DNA of 64,000 nt from Tubiluchus corallicola (GCA_030141605.1 JAQGDQ010000037.1:940001-1004000), one strand, 5' to 3'; positions 12,059 through 25,125 are shown, numbered from the stretch's first letter. Notes: generated by a model from the letters alone, not told the origin. Numbers and translations are program-made.

Positions 12059-14785
12059 AAGTACTATTAACTTTAAAGTTTATTCTTTTTCAAATTATTT
12101 TCGTTCGTTGGACAAAGACGGTGCTACAAACATTTCAATCCAGATGTGTCTCGTTATGTAGGTTACGCTGTTGCTATTTACCGGCAAAATGTAAGTTATT
12201 GCAGGAAAATTACAACTTTATGCATGATGGGTGTTTTAGAGGCAAATGGTTTCTCTTGGCTCTATAGTTTACAGGTCATGTGTCACACAGGCGCGTGTAC
12301 CACTTATACAGATCGATAATTATACCGGCGCCATTGATTTATCGATTCTTCTAACAACACGAGCCATTTCTAATGTAAAGCCTCAGCTGCTAAGATTTCT
12401 AAGGTTAAAGCCTGATTTTTAGAGAGATTGTGATCGATTACCGTACAGTCACAGAGACGCATTGATAAGATAATGTTGGTTTGATGAGCAAGCGTACAGA
12501 CACTACCCCCACTGAAGTAACACAGTGCATAAAGGAAGGTGCAACTGGTGCAAAAAGTCGGGTGCAGTGTGGTGACCGCCTGCTTTAATTGGTAAAAATA
12601 AAATAGTAAAGAATATGTTTTGATTTCGAAGTAGGCTACCACTTAGATTTCATCGTGAGAAATGGTGAACAGAAATAACCAGGTATTGCTCTTCACAAGA
12701 AATAAAGAGGCAGTAAACCCTATTTATGTAAAGCTTTAGCTTACTTATTGATGAGAACAATGAAGCACATATGAAAACAATTATAGTGCGAAGGGACGGT
12801 GCTTACAAAGCAGTTAGATGACGCTTGACGAATGCTATAAAGCAGCAAAGCTAAATCGACACTTTATTATGAAGAAATAAAACTAATGACTGATATCTGA
12901 ACGGATGGTTAAAATTTGTTTTGATCTACGATTTTTTATCTACTGGTTTATTCACTAATTCGTTTTTTAACAATTTCGACTTTAAAGTCAGAACAAAAAC
13001 CTCTCGAAGACTTCTCTTCGTCCTATCCAATGCAAACAAACTTAAAAGGACTTACATGTTCAACAACTTTAATCGTGTTCGACTGTTGGCAGAAGAGGCT
13101 GAAAGCTTGAAACATTATTCTGGTGGTTTAATTGCTTGTTATCATGTGTCAATGAGCTTTTATTGGTTTTATTTGGATCCTGCTCTATCATGTAAAAGAC
13201 AAAATCAACCCTTTTAGTATAAATTGTGCTTGTCAGTATATTGGTTTTTATTAAGATCCGTTAACTGGAGATTGCATAGAACTTTTAAGACATTAATAAA
13301 TACTGGAAAAATAATTAAATCAACATAAAGAAAAGTCAGTAAAACAGATTAACAGCCGTTACAGTAACCATACAACGAATATAAAAGTACTAATTACGAC
13401 AATGACGCCGAGATGGCGATGGCGGCGGCGGTGGCAGCAGCAAGCAATCTTTATTCGTTGTCTTTCATCTTTTAGACTGCTATTCTATGTCATTTGCTGT
13501 GATTATAATATTATAATCGGTAATTTATTAGAAATATGAGACGATTTAATTTGATTTATGTAATTCATTTTCTCATTTTGACGGTTACGAATGTCCCAGC
13601 GGACGCCGCAAGTTTATCGTGAGTTTGAGTTTGATTTGAATTTCAGGCGACGTCGCGATTAGAAGCCGTTGAACGCCTATTTTTTCTTGTGGTTTTACAA
13701 ATTTTTTGTTTTGGTTTTGTTTGCATTTTAGAAATTTACATGCAGCAGATTACTTTTAAATGCAAATGGTGAGCAAAAAGTTAATGCAGGTGTAGGTCCA
13801 GTGATTGCCATGCCCGATGTAGTGTGGTCCAAATTCAGATTCTCGCCTGGTTGATTCTGGGAATGATTTCTATTAAACACAACTGACAAGATGTGCTGTC
13901 ACAATTCTATGTGAGGATCAAATTGTCTTTTTAATTAGTTGCAAACTGCTAACAAAATGCGATGGCGAACTAATTTAGTTTGATCTAAAATCTTTCAAAA
14001 TACTTCACTTTCTGTTCTTTGGTGTTTTTCTGTTCAATTGAATACTTGCTCTCTCTGCCATGGCACTTGTACAGTTTTACATTTTATTTCGAACCAAATC
14101 GTATTTGCATAACAGAAAGAAGAGAACTCATTTCAAATTCTAGCTGCATTCCCGGGTCTTCGGGAAATTACGGTGTCTATTGAAAGTAGCTAATTGATTC
14201 TTGCAACCATCTGAGTCCAAAAGTTGGTAGTCTTCATACCAGGTCTGATGGAGTCTGATATAAATTCCTCAGTGGGACACTAATATATGTCAGAATAGTT
14301 TTCGAGAGGGGAACGGGCATCTAAAAGAATTGTCAATATTGTCATGTGCAATGGGAACTCACTCATTTGCATACCACAATGTTTTAAAGACTCAATGTGC
14401 CATGCAGTGCGTACTGTGGAGTTCACAGAGGGCGACACCAATTTATCTTGGCGTTGCGCTCCGACTGTAACGTAATTTTTTCATTGCTGCCAATTTCACC
14501 AACTAATTATGGCAATTGGGCCTAATTAACAAAACGAGTGACGGAAGTAATAACAGTGCTTTGGTTTCCCATTTGTCTAACTCATATTAAAAGTTTTAGT
14601 TGTTCGTGAAACTGAAACGTCTTTCTGCTGTTGACTTGGAATATAATAGATATAAGAAACTACATAATCAAATAAAATTTCAGATGAAATACCTAGAAAT
14701 GCAAAGTTTTGCCTAGATATCACACAATAATTATTGTGTATGACTTTTCACAGAAACGAAACACGAAACTAGGGTTCTCTAAGCA

Positions 14786-14881
14786 TTTGGGCCAAAGTTT
14801 ACAATTCCCCACTCACCAGAAATTGGATCAGGTTGGGGTTAGTGTTAGGGTATTTAAATTGTAAAGTCCTTCCGAAATTTG
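14786..14881. mobile_element. Small inverted-repeat element with TTAGGG-like core, copy 1
   Basis: CAAAGTTTACAATTCCCCAC at the left and ATTTAAATTGTAAAGTCCTT at the right are imperfect inverses, flanking GGTTGGGGTTAGTGTTAGGG. The same layout recurs at 16014-16158. It fits a non-autonomous DNA transposon (MITE) carrying a G-rich minisatellite. No target-site duplication was confirmed. Confidence 0.6.
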
Positions 14882-15201
14882 AACTGCTTAAGTGCTAACT
14901 GCGAGGTACTTTTCAAGCAATGGTCTTAGATGTCTTTTTATCATTGTCGTTGTAGGTGTAAGAAATTAGATCAGGGCGTAGTGAAAAATGCTAGTTTTTA
15001 TCAGCCATAGCTTTAGTCTGAGCTGTTATTATCGCTTGGCAATCAGGCAGTAGTAACTTTCAGTATGTATAAAACATTTACTTTCTCCAAGGACGTAAAT
15101 TATCGTAATGTAGCATGGCAGAAGAATCTCTCTTGTATGCTTCGCGAGAAAGACTCATGACCTCCTAAGATCGTTACTCGCTCTAGGCGATTTCATTCAC
15201 T

Positions 15202-15377
15202 ATACTGATTTTGTATGACTAACCTCACAAGAGTAGGATATTCATACAATTAAACGTGACTTAAACACCTCTGCTGGTTCAGTGCCTCATCTTAGAGGGA
15301 ATATCCACGATAATGAATTAGGATCCGGTCACGCCAACAACATCGCGTTAAGTAGGTCCTGCCACTATATAAAACGA
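15202..15377 (+). repeat. Dispersed repeat B, copy 2
   Basis: It shares CTGATTTTGTATG.CTAACCTC, TGGTTCAGTGCCTCATCTTA, GATAATGAATTAGGATCCGG and GTAGGTCCTG with copy 1 at 6796-6965, in the same orientation. Confidence 0.5.
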
Positions 15378-15491
15378 AATGACGCACGTTTTGCGTTATT
15401 TTCGGGAGAATGAAATTAAAACGTAACTTACCTATATCCGTTACACTTCAAAATAATTAATACTAGCAGATAATGCGAGTTTCTTTAGACC

Positions 15492-15628
<137 letters not shown>

Positions 15629-16013
15629 GGTCATACTCCATCGTGTTCTAGCTGTTAATAGTCACTTAATTCCTTTTCTGTGGATGCACTTCTATGACCT
15701 ATAACTGCTGGCCTTCATCAAATTATAGAAGAAATAAAGATGATGTGGTGGAACGCGTTTTGGATTCTCTCTGGTACCACGTACTCTGAACTTTCAAGTT
15801 CCGTATCTCAGACTCCGTCCTAACAAATGACATGTTTTCAATACGTTTGTTTCTTCAGCGAGTGCTAAAAATGTATCTTTTGCTATTGTAGTGTCCTTTT
15901 GACCAGTCAAACACGTGTTTCGGATTTTTTGCATCATGATTCAAGATTTGTTCACTTAATTTAATTTACCTCAAATAAAAACTGAATAAATGTAAGAACG
16001 CGTTCGTTGGCAA

Positions 16014-16158
16014 AACAAATTGGCTAAAGTTTACAATACAATTCCCCACACACAACAAATTGGTTCGTGAAGCGGATTAGGATTAGGGTTAGGGTTAGGA
16101 TTAGGGTTAGGGTTAGGGTACTTAAATTGTGTGGGGAAATTCCTTCTAAGAAATTTGT
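16014..16158. mobile_element. Small inverted-repeat element with TTAGGG core, copy 2
   Basis: AATTCCCCACACA near the left end is mirrored by TGTGTGGGGAAATT near the right end; outer words ACAAATT and AAATTTGT also mirror. Between them lie about seven GGATTAG/GGGTTAG units (16072-16119). Together with copy 1 this defines a small element family with a telomere-like core. The 60- to 67-residue frames here are read through the array. Confidence 0.7.
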
Positions 16159-16904
16159 AATCATTTTAGCAGTTTTGTTTTCAAATAATAATAATAAAAC
16201 GGCGATACATCTGGCTAACGCAGCCAATGCGTTTACTGCACCATATTAATTTGCGTTCCTGACATTTCCGCTTGGATATTGTCTGATATATTTTTGCATT
16301 TGATTATTCCCAGTACACTAATTAAAAGAATTGTGTAGGGAACACTTAATTATCATATGACGTATAATTTTATGCGGGCATAACATGAAAGCCGCAGCGG
16401 TACAAATTTAGGAAAAAATTATTATTCAGAAAAAAATCAAGTGTCGGAGCTTCTTATCTGAGACTGTAATTGATTTTTTTTATTGAATTGCCTTTATTAC
16501 TAAACTGTCTTATGTAATTTGTATACTGGATGATTAACTTGGTCTTCTTATTATGAGTGAAGAAGCACAAGTTTAACACAAGAAATCATACACAGGGAAG
16601 CATTTAGGAAATTTGCTGTAATTTATGAAGTTTGCCACTTACGTTCAACCTACCATCAGGCTACACTCTGGTGTGCCTTACAAAATTGCACATACATTTA
16701 CACGATGTCATGCATTAATGTCACGTAGGATCTTATTCTTTTCGATTGGGTGGGGCATTTGGAAGGCCAGTCGTTCCAACTTGGTTGTGAAGCAGGAAAT
16801 AAATATTTCTTTTTGGAAAGAATCCAGCTGACACAACAACATACCATGTCTACCTGTAAATAAGGTTATGTACAATTTTGTTCGAGTACAACTGCCCAAG
16901 TAGG

Positions 16905-17455
16905 GCAGGCCAAGGCCCCTTCAAAAGACAGGTCGGGAAGGCATGTGATCTGGTTACATCACAAACCAGCTGTCCGCCATGCTTGGGCTAATTGTAGCGG
17001 TAGTCCCAACGAACCCATTGACGAAGATATATAAGGCATTGTCCTTATTTGTTAAAATCAAACCAAAAGGATGGCTTTTACACATTTCAAAATCTGTGTT
17101 GGGTATTTCAACAACTATCGGGGCAGTATTTAGATTATTATTTGTTCAGGACCCATCTCGTAACGAAATTTTGGATGCAACTTGTAAAACAGCTTTAGTA
17201 AAAATGAGTGATTCTGGAGTTCCGAAGTTTCACGATATTTTCATGAGCTTTTCTGTTATTAGAAATTATTTACATAGGATGAGAAGAAACGATAATAACA
17301 TGATTATCAGACAAGGCTAGCTTCATTTACTACTGAACACAGGGATCGGGACGCAACATACCAGCTGTAATAAGCCCAAACATGGCAGCGACACGCTTGT
17401 TACACACGCACCGCTGAGAGCCTTCGCGGCCTGTCTTTTGAAGGGGCCGTGGATA
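16905..17455. mobile_element. 0.55 kb element with long inverted ends and an open frame
   Basis: GGCCCCTTCAAAAGACAGG at 16914-16932 has an exact reverse complement at 17430-17448. Homology continues inward for about 100 bases at lower identity, including GCCATG(C/T)TTGGGCT on each side. The interior holds a 113-residue + frame (16979-17320) starting MLGLIVAVVPTNPLTKIYKA. The minus-strand right arm reads AMFGLITAGMLRP at the matching position, so both arms carry related peptides. I do not recognise the protein. It may be a transposon with long terminal inverted repeats, or an inverted duplication of a coding fragment. Confidence 0.6.
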
Positions 17456-18766
17456 GGCCTGTGATGTAAATCTGTAGTTAGGCTAATTAAGATCCTGGCA
17501 GAAATGCAGTTCGCGAAAGCAAAAATTAGAAGCAAAGTTGACGAGAAAGATACCGATCTTCAGTAATTTAATCTTACAGATGAATCTTCGTCTGTTATGG
17601 CTGCAACTAGCCCATAGGAGAAATTTCTAGCGAGCAAGTTGTCACCCCACTGTGGTTGAAGGTCTAGAAAAAGTGTGATGCATTTACTTCAAGTGATGTA
17701 CACATTATTTACTTCCATTAAACCGCTTGAACCTTTGGCACCTCAAACGTCGTGCTAAGAAGGTATCCAGTAATATAACAGAAGGATAACGTACGTGGAT
17801 TTAATTTCATAGCGTCCGTGAAAATGCCATTTTACCATTGTATTGTAATTGAAGGCGACTTCATCGCTTTTGCTGTGTCATTCATTGGATTCTCTTTGTA
17901 AAAATATAGAAGGAAGGTTTCTATTTTGCAATGCATAAGCTCGTTAAGCAAACCAAAATGAATATTCTACAGCAGGTTGTAAGCTGACCGGTTCTTCCCT
18001 TTAAACCCTTTTTATTTATTGTTCAATTTATATAAGCCACGTAAGCCTTTAAAGTGTAAAATTCCCCTTGATTCGTTACGAGGAGCTTGCTATAAAGCTG
18101 CATTTTCCCCAAGACACCAATTTAGTGTATGTTCTTGTAGACTATGCAGGTGAGATGTTTAATAAAGCAGTTGCAACTAGAAAATAAGATGCCTACTGAG
18201 ATTAGTTAGCTTAAAAGTAGTTTTATTGTAATATCAATACGGCTAGAACAAGACAGTTTTATGACTGATGAACTTTCTCGCCAACGGAACGTAACACTTT
18301 GATAACCATAATTACGAGTGCAGACAATAACTACGAACAGCATAGTAGTATTATAGTATGAAGCGAATATGAATACATAAATAGCATAAAATCAAAAATA
18401 ACATTAATATTACTATGACTAAATGTAAACTAGGACATTGACTGAGCGCTTATTTATCAAGAAATATAAATTTCTGTAGAAGCTTAAATACTGTACTTGA
18501 ATATTAAGAGAATATTATAGTACAAAATTTTGATTTAGTAAAATATCTTGAGCTTGGCGACCTAAAGGGCAGCTGAGTAGAAAATGATTATCTTTTCAAT
18601 AGAAGAACCACATCTACAGGCAGGTATAACAGGAGTTCAGTAAGAATTTTTAGTGTGTCATAATTGTGTCCTTTTGAGGGCCTAGGCTAATGAAATTGTG
18701 GGGCCCCTCAGACGGATCCACCCTCTAATTCGCCCATACCCGTCTTGAATACTTGTTACTCGTGAT

Positions 18767-18901
18767 ATATTTTAGCGACATTTACATATTTTGAAGTAAA
18801 TTCATTGCTAATTTTTAAAATAAACTAAAATAGTATATTTTAGCGACATTTACATAATTTGAAGTAAACTCATTGCAAATTCTTTAAATAAACTAAAATA
18901 G
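18767..18901 (+). repeat. 68-base tandem duplication
   Basis: ATATTTTAGCGACATTTACA begins at 18767 and again at 18835, and the two units run in parallel to AAATAAACTAAAATAGT with a handful of differences. Surrounding text (18660-19110) looks like one decayed repeat rich in GGCCTAGG-like words; no family was recognised. Confidence 0.8.
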
Positions 18902-19440
18902 TTATCTTTTGTTTGTCAATAAAAATATTCTTTAAGAAATACCACTATTTTAGTATTTATTGCAAACAAAATTAGGACATATTTCAAAACAACCGTAGTG
19001 AAAATACATATTTTTTTACTAAGGTTTGTCAAAGCTTGAGAGACCCCAAGCTTGAAGGTCCTAGGCTGCAGCCTATACTAGCCTATAGGATAATCAGGCC
19101 CGGACATTATTAGAAATGTAATCTAGTAAAAGTGACCCATGACGAGTTGAAAGAACGATGGTTGGAAAATACAGATTTAGAGTACTTTTGAATTTAGGAG
19201 CAGCCATGGATAGTATGGGCGGTACAATCATTTTCCGAGATGTTCGATCAGCCACCTGACCATGTTGTGATAATGTATGATGCGCTTACTGTATTAATGC
19301 AAGTAGTCCAGACATTCTGCCGGAAATGAAAAGATCTGCACGAGCACTAGAAATTTTAATTATTACTGCCACTTAACAATCCACTCGACCAAGATGTACA
19401 GAAGTTGAATGACTCAAGCTTGTTACCGTGTTAAAATAGT

Positions 19441-19600
19441 TTTTTTAGTAATAGTTTATTTATTTAATGAGTTAAAAGTATTACATAGTATCACGCATAA
19501 AACTTGCACACATTCTTATAATAATACATTCTACGTACACATAAAACGATAAAATTATCATAAAAAGCAGTCAAGAGAATGGGGAGATGACAAAAAAACT
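19441..19600 (-). mobile_element. Possible LINE 3' end (minus orientation)
   Basis: On the minus strand AT-rich sequence ends in CATTAAATAAATAAACTATT, resembling other presumed retrotransposon 3' ends in this window. No coding part is visible, so the call is weak. Confidence 0.25.
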
Positions 19601-20399
19601 TATATTTTCTTTCCCCTTTCAGTTACGATATATTATCTTCAAAACTAATTTTTGACTTCACCAGAAAAGATCCTTCAGATTATACAAAGATATCTGGCCC
19701 ATCTTAACGTGCATGTCTGACAACAGTTAAGTCCTTACAAGGTATGTAAATCAACGCGAAAGACCTGAAACACGAGAAACTGCTAGAAAACGCGCAATAG
19801 CGTGCTTTAAGCACAGTGTTTTCACAATTGGTTTTCACTTGTCAAGGTAAACAGAAGTTTTATTGAGACTACAAGTTATATCAGTAGAGCCTCCTTTCCA
19901 TGCCTGCAATGACATTGATTTTTAAACCTGAAAAGCCATTTGGAACGTTTGCCATATAAATACGACTTTTATTGTTTAATGTGCTTTGCAAAACATCGCC
20001 TCGAACATCTATATTCGATAAGCAAACATGTCGCGACTGCATAAAGACATTTTTTAAGAAACTCAAACAGTAATTGAGCTCGCGTAACTTACGAGCAGTC
20101 GATGTAGTAAAGTGGAATGGTTCGCAAGATTGATATTTAGTTTCCAAACAAAATCAGTATCAACAACATAAACACATATGCAGGCTAACACTAGGACTCG
20201 CGCGCTGAAAGACAAACCGCGATTAGGGAAAAAATCCGTGTTTTAACTGCATAAAACGTAACTGAGATTATAAGCGTTTTACTTGTTTGGTATAATTAAC
20301 TAACAATCTCATATCTAATGCAAATAGGTATAGAAGATTGGGTGTTTGACTCGTAAAGTTGCCGCCAGTAACATGTTGTGTTCAAATCAGTCTAATGGT

Positions 20400-20935
20400 A
20401 TACGTCAGTGAGGAGTGTCTGACATCTCTTTTAACATGTCTAATGGTGCACGTCAGAGAGAAGTATAGTCACCCCTTCTGCTCACATTTTATGTTAATGA
20501 TTTGTCGAAAAAATTAAAAAGGCTTAAAAAGTGCTACACGTAGAGTGAGTTGTAAATCGATCAAGTATTAATTATTTTCTGATGATTTGTGCCTTATAGG
20601 GTATTCTGTCAACAGTTTACAGAAATTATTAGATATATGCGAAAATGTTACCGTTTCTCACAATATTGTGTTTAATGAGTCTAAGACGAAGTGTCTAAAG
20701 CTTTTCTTGATGGTAAACGAATTAACGTCAGTAAAAGTGATTACATACTATATGTAATATTACTTTTTATAGCAGAGAGCTAGGGAAAGCTTTCTTTACA
20801 CAGTTCGATACTCTGCAAACAGGAATTCAGCACTCAAAAACGGGGTGTACTTAAAGGAAGACAGGATGATTTTTCATATACTAAGCCCATTTTCAAGTCC
20901 GATAAAAATTTTAACGCAATTAATACTGCAAAAGT
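20400..20935 (+). pseudogene. Non-LTR retrotransposon reverse-transcriptase remnant
   Basis: Conceptual translation gives SNGARQREV, then SPLLLTFYVNDLSKKLK, and further on FSDDLCLIGYSVNSLQKLLD and NIVFNESKTKCLKLF. These correspond to the reverse-transcriptase palm: the NGVRQG..SPLLF..Y.NDL block, the catalytic (Y/F)ADD box (here FSDD) and the following F(N)..KTK block. Stops and frameshifts interrupt it, so it is dead. The type (CR1/Jockey-like versus other LINE) cannot be fixed from this piece. Confidence 0.8.
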
Positions 20936-20936
20936 G

Positions 20937-21415
20937 TTCCTGATAATTAAATAAAGATAATTAGTAATAATAATTATCTGAAAATTAAATAAAATAATAG
21001 ATTAAAAACTTGGTTACCGGCGGGCGAGCCCAACTACTAATGGCATCACAAACTAACATAATTTTGAACAGCAAAAATATTCCACAAGCGTGTTGCGTGT
21101 GTTTGCGAAAGCAAAAGTTGAAGTACAGTGCTATTGTAAGATATTCAGTGTGTTGTACTAAAACTAGGCAAGTTTTGAGATAAAAATTCAAATTTCATAT
21201 TTACCGCTGTGCTCACGCATGAGCTGTTGAACGTGGATAGGTCCTTACAAACTAACATATCTGAACTGAGAGGTACAGCACCTGTTTTTTGTGCCATGGG
21301 TTTCCGAAATGCAGGCGCTCGTGCCCGTCTATCTAGCGAATGGCGAAATGCATGTAACAGCGAAGAACTAGTGGGGCGAACGTGAAATTGCGTTTGTGGT
21401 ATTAATTCTCTCACG
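20937..21415 (-). repeat. Dispersed repeat A, copy 1
   Basis: The segment is the reverse complement of 53640-54060 over about 400 bases, with matching words such as TAGCGAATGGCGAAATGCAT, GTGTTTGCGAAAGC, CCATGAGCGTGTTGC-like and GGCGAGCCCAA in order. A 100-residue minus-strand frame (21145-21447) lies in it, but copy 2 does not keep that frame open, so I do not call a gene. It may be part of a transposon not otherwise recognised. Confidence 0.75.
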
Positions 21416-22805
21416 TAAGTAATTTTCGAAAAAATTGTATGTTTCATTTCAATATTTTAAAGTGTAGATTGTTTTAGCTACAGTTTAAGATTAGATCCGC
21501 TTTTGCTTTAATGTAGATGCAACTTATTCAATTATTAACGATAATCCTTTTAAATGAGACAGTTAGCCGGCAATTGTGTACTAGTCACGTTTAATGTGTA
21601 GAAGGCCTCCGTACAGGCATAGGTATTTGGTGCAATATATGTCTCACACAGAAGCAGTTTTCCTGGCTGCCATCCATCCATTTAGTAGTCAACTTAGACA
21701 CTGTTTAACTTCGCAGCCAAGCACGCACCATAATCAATCAGTGTATTGTCCCAAATGTAGTACGCTATTTATCTTGAACGAGCTTTTAATTGCCTAGCAG
21801 CTAGCGCTTAGCTTCATCTCTGGCACATTGCGCATTCCCAAATGCACTATTAATTTTTCTTTGAGTAGATTATTTGTTTTCTGTGTAATTTTTACTGTCC
21901 AACTCATTCATCGTGCCATATAGTGTTGATGCAATTAGGAATAACGCGTCGCTTCATCATTTTTCATCAGGTTTGATGGCATCGGATGAGCTGAATCTTT
22001 TGGTAATTGTTAATCACATTATGAAGATACTAAGTTCACGCTTACTCCTAAACAACTCCTGATTGAATGTGAAAATTTAACGTTTTTTGTTGTTAGGCGG
22101 TGCGGTCCTAGACTTAAAAAAAACAATCACCGAAAAGCGTCCATACGGTGTTTTAGTTTTGTATCTTACGCGATAAAACATCAGTTTTTTAACAACTTCG
22201 TGATGGTTCTCAATATTAAAAAGAGCAAATTTGTTAGCTACGTCCTTGTTTGCTCTGCTATAGGGTTCAGTGTATCAGTGCCAGAATAGCGTGCACACCC
22301 AGAGCCGGTTTATCATTCTTTCGCTGGCATGGAAAACATAGTTTGCTAAAAGTGTAAAATTCGCATAACACGTATAGTATTTTCGGTTGTACGGTGAGTC
22401 ACAGTGTTTCACCATGAGTTTTTCGTGTGTCTAGACTTCATAATAAAAGCTTTATTTGCCGCGCACAATTTTTTCTTAGTAGATGTAATACTCATACCTC
22501 TATTGTGCGCTCTAGCTACAGTAAAGTGAGTTCTCATCTCTATAGATAAAGCTCGCTTTTTTGCACTTATTGATACTGAAACTAAATAAACAATGGTAAG
22601 ATGCGTGATGTATGTTTTTGTGTTAGGGTGGTGATGATAATCTAGTTAGCTTACGTCTTAATCTTATGTAAAGGATGACTTCAAGCTTCCGTATCATATC
22701 CTAACAATTTTCGAGCAGTATATAGCAGTTCCATCCTTCACACAGTTTTTATTTTGTATCATTAGATAAACATAATCTTATCTAGATTTAAGCATCACCT
22801 TTTAT

Positions 22806-23340
22806 AAACGATTGCTAGGTCTTGCGCAATTGCACTGGCTGCCCGTTTCTCTCAGAATAAAATACAAAATTCTTTTGTTAACTTTCAAAGCTCTGAATGG
22901 TTTAACGCCACCTATACATACAAGTGATTCTTTTTGAAACCATATGTGCCCAAACGTAATCTTAGATCAATTAGCTGATCGACTCTTGTTGTACCGCTTT
23001 ATAATCTAGTCACGTATGAACCTCATAGTTTTAGTACTGCAGCACCAAATTTATGGGACAAATTTACGCACGGAAAATAATTAATGTTGAAAAGTTCAAA
23101 TCCTTTCTCAAAATTAATTTTTACAAACCGTTGCAATTAATTAAAAATTAATATGGACTTAAAGTATTGGTTTTTGCTCTCATTTCCAGTGATTTTCATG
23201 TACACGTATTACGATTTTAGCTTTATCTATAATATTCAATTGTGTATGTACTGTTTATGTATTAAGATTACGTATGTAAAATGCATTTGTCCATTTTAAT
23301 GTTAATGCATGTTAAATATCCAATAAATTATTATTATTAG
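22806..23340 (+). pseudogene. LINE 3' fragment: ORF2 C-terminus and tail
   Basis: From 22821 the frame reads LAQLHWLPVSLRIKYKILLL then TFKALNGLTPPIHTSDS before a stop, and later SFSTAAPNLWDKF at about 23030. L-x-W-L-P-V..R-I-x-x-K-I..L-x-F-K-A-L-x-G and (S)F(S)xAAPxLW are the well-known C-terminal signature of CR1/L2/Rex-type LINE reverse transcriptases. An AATAAATTATTATTATTA tail ends at 23340. It is 5'-truncated and broken by stops. Confidence 0.88.
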
Positions 23341-23780
23341 GTCTATCACTGTAAGCCTTGTGTCATCACTCTGTTACTTCAGACTTAGTACGACACGCAG
23401 CAAAGTTTTTTGCTGATAGCCAAACAACTACACGGTTTAAAATTAATTAGCTTTTATCATACAACTGTAGAAAATGGGGAAGCCAATTGAGCTCGCCTTC
23501 CTCGCTTAATTTTCTAATCAACAAGAGCGATCATAACGCAGTATTAAAGCAGTAATCTTTCAGCTAAAACGTAATCCTTGTCGCGAGACAAAATTTGTTT
23601 CTAGCCGAGTTAGTTGTTGACTATTAGTTCCAGTTTGCTTTTAAGTTAAAGTAAATGGCTTCAGTTTAGCTGACCATGCACACATAAATTAAGCCGACAT
23701 AAGTTATACCGAAACTTCAGAGTTTCTACACGTAAAAATGATTTAAAGTCGATTTTTCTATGAGCATCATATTGTACATG

Positions 23781-23930
23781 AATAAGAATAAGAATAAGAA
23801 TAAGAATAAGAATAAGAATAAGAATAAGAATAAGAATAAGAATAAGAATAAGAATAAGAATAAGAATAAGAATAAGAATAAGAATAAGAATAAGAATAAG
23901 AATAAGAATAAGAATAAGAATAAGAATAAG
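23781..23930. repeat. Hexanucleotide microsatellite (AATAAG)25
   Basis: Exactly 25 uninterrupted copies of AATAAG (150 bases). It yields NK-repeat frames on + and LI-repeat frames on the minus strand. Such length without interruption implies recent expansion or active correction. Confidence 0.98.
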
Positions 23931-24379
23931 AACTATTCTAGTTCGCACACATAGACAGAATCAATACTACATAGGGTTACAACAATAGAATGCCAAATGC
24001 CAAATCATACGCAACCATACAGTCCTGTACATTAAATTTTGATATCAGATTTTATAATATACTGTAATTAGGGCTATCAGAAATAATTATAATATAAGAA
24101 GAATCTAATGGAGTAGTGCAGGATTTTCGGTCATTTGATACTTGAAAAATTAAATATTTACAAAAATATAAAAGATCAATAGTAATAGGATGTAAATACG
24201 AATGTAAACCTACACAGTTTACTTATCTTGTTACAAGACGGAATTACGTGTGTATTATAAACAATTTAAGATTATAGAATATATATTATATGCTTTCATA
24301 TACTATATATACTATGTATATATGAGTAATACTATGTATATGGCAAATTACGCTATTTAAGTTATTATGCTATATGAAT

Positions 24380-24450
24380 TTTTATTCAATTCAATTCAAT
24401 TTATTCGTCTCTTTTACATAATACATAACAATATACATTATTTAATTGTG
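24380..24450 (-). mobile_element. Possible LINE 3' end (minus orientation)
   Basis: On the minus strand AAAGAGACGAATAAATTGAA is followed by further TTGAA repeats, a polyadenylation word plus a pentanucleotide tail. It fits a 5'-truncated retrotransposon end. Confidence 0.4.
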
Positions 24451-24469
24451 AATAATACTACTATAATAA

Positions 24470-25125
24470 TTGAGACGAGGTGGCGAAAGACTAAGAGGTC
24501 ATCTAGCAGCAATCCTGAATACTTTTAAAGATGTACCATTTGAAAGTGTTTTAATTTTTGGGGTTAAAACTGCAACAATTTTATTGAACACTTGCATACA
24601 TTTGAATCATGGTATGAGCGATGCCGAAACATACAGGCTAGCATGTAATAACTGGGGTAGTTCAAGTGTGCAAGTGTTTCGCAAAATTATGATGTTTTCC
24701 GAAACCGATGTGGCACTTTTAATTGTAAAAATGCATTGTACTAGTGGTTTGGTATATTATCCATTTCTTTTAGGGATTTCTTATATACTTTCCTGGAATT
24801 GGCGCGTGTTCGACATCTTGTTTTGCGCATTTCAAAAAGCGTCACATAACAGTTTTTCTAACCCCGTTTTAGTGGCAAAAATATTGGCATGCTCATGTAG
24901 TCACAGAAATCCTTCGAATTTAAGAAGACAGTAAATTACGCTGTCAGCCAATTAGAACAAACACTCGGGATCGATACGACTCTTTCTGTATCACTATTTA
25001 GCATGAAGACAGACGGAGCGAGTAACGGAAATTATTCTGAAGTTAATCCTGCCCGCTATGATTTTAACGCGCTCAGGAGAAAAATGCTTCGTTTGAGCAA
25101 AGCTCATGAAAACTCCATTAATTAA
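24470..25125 (+). other. Candidate decayed coding fragment, family unknown
   Basis: A 154-residue frame (24470-24934) is the longest in the window that is not a microsatellite or exon. It has mixed composition (MRRGGERLRGHLAAILNTFK at the start; SETDVALLIVKMHCTSGLVY inside). After its stop another frame continues with VNYAVSQLEQTLGIDTTLSV and ends in LRRKMLRLSKAHENSIN at about 25124, as if a frameshift split one protein. No motif was recognised, and it has no splice context with the RGS gene. It could be a transposon-encoded or retrocopied remnant, or chance. Confidence 0.3.

Noticed and set aside
11545-12267. 240-residue open frame, longest in the window
   Set aside because: Most of it is the translated TTATA microsatellite; the flanks show no protein features.
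16072-16119. TTAGGG-like repeats as a telomere or fusion scar
   Set aside because: The array is short, sits inside an element with inverted ends, and a second element nearby has the same layout.
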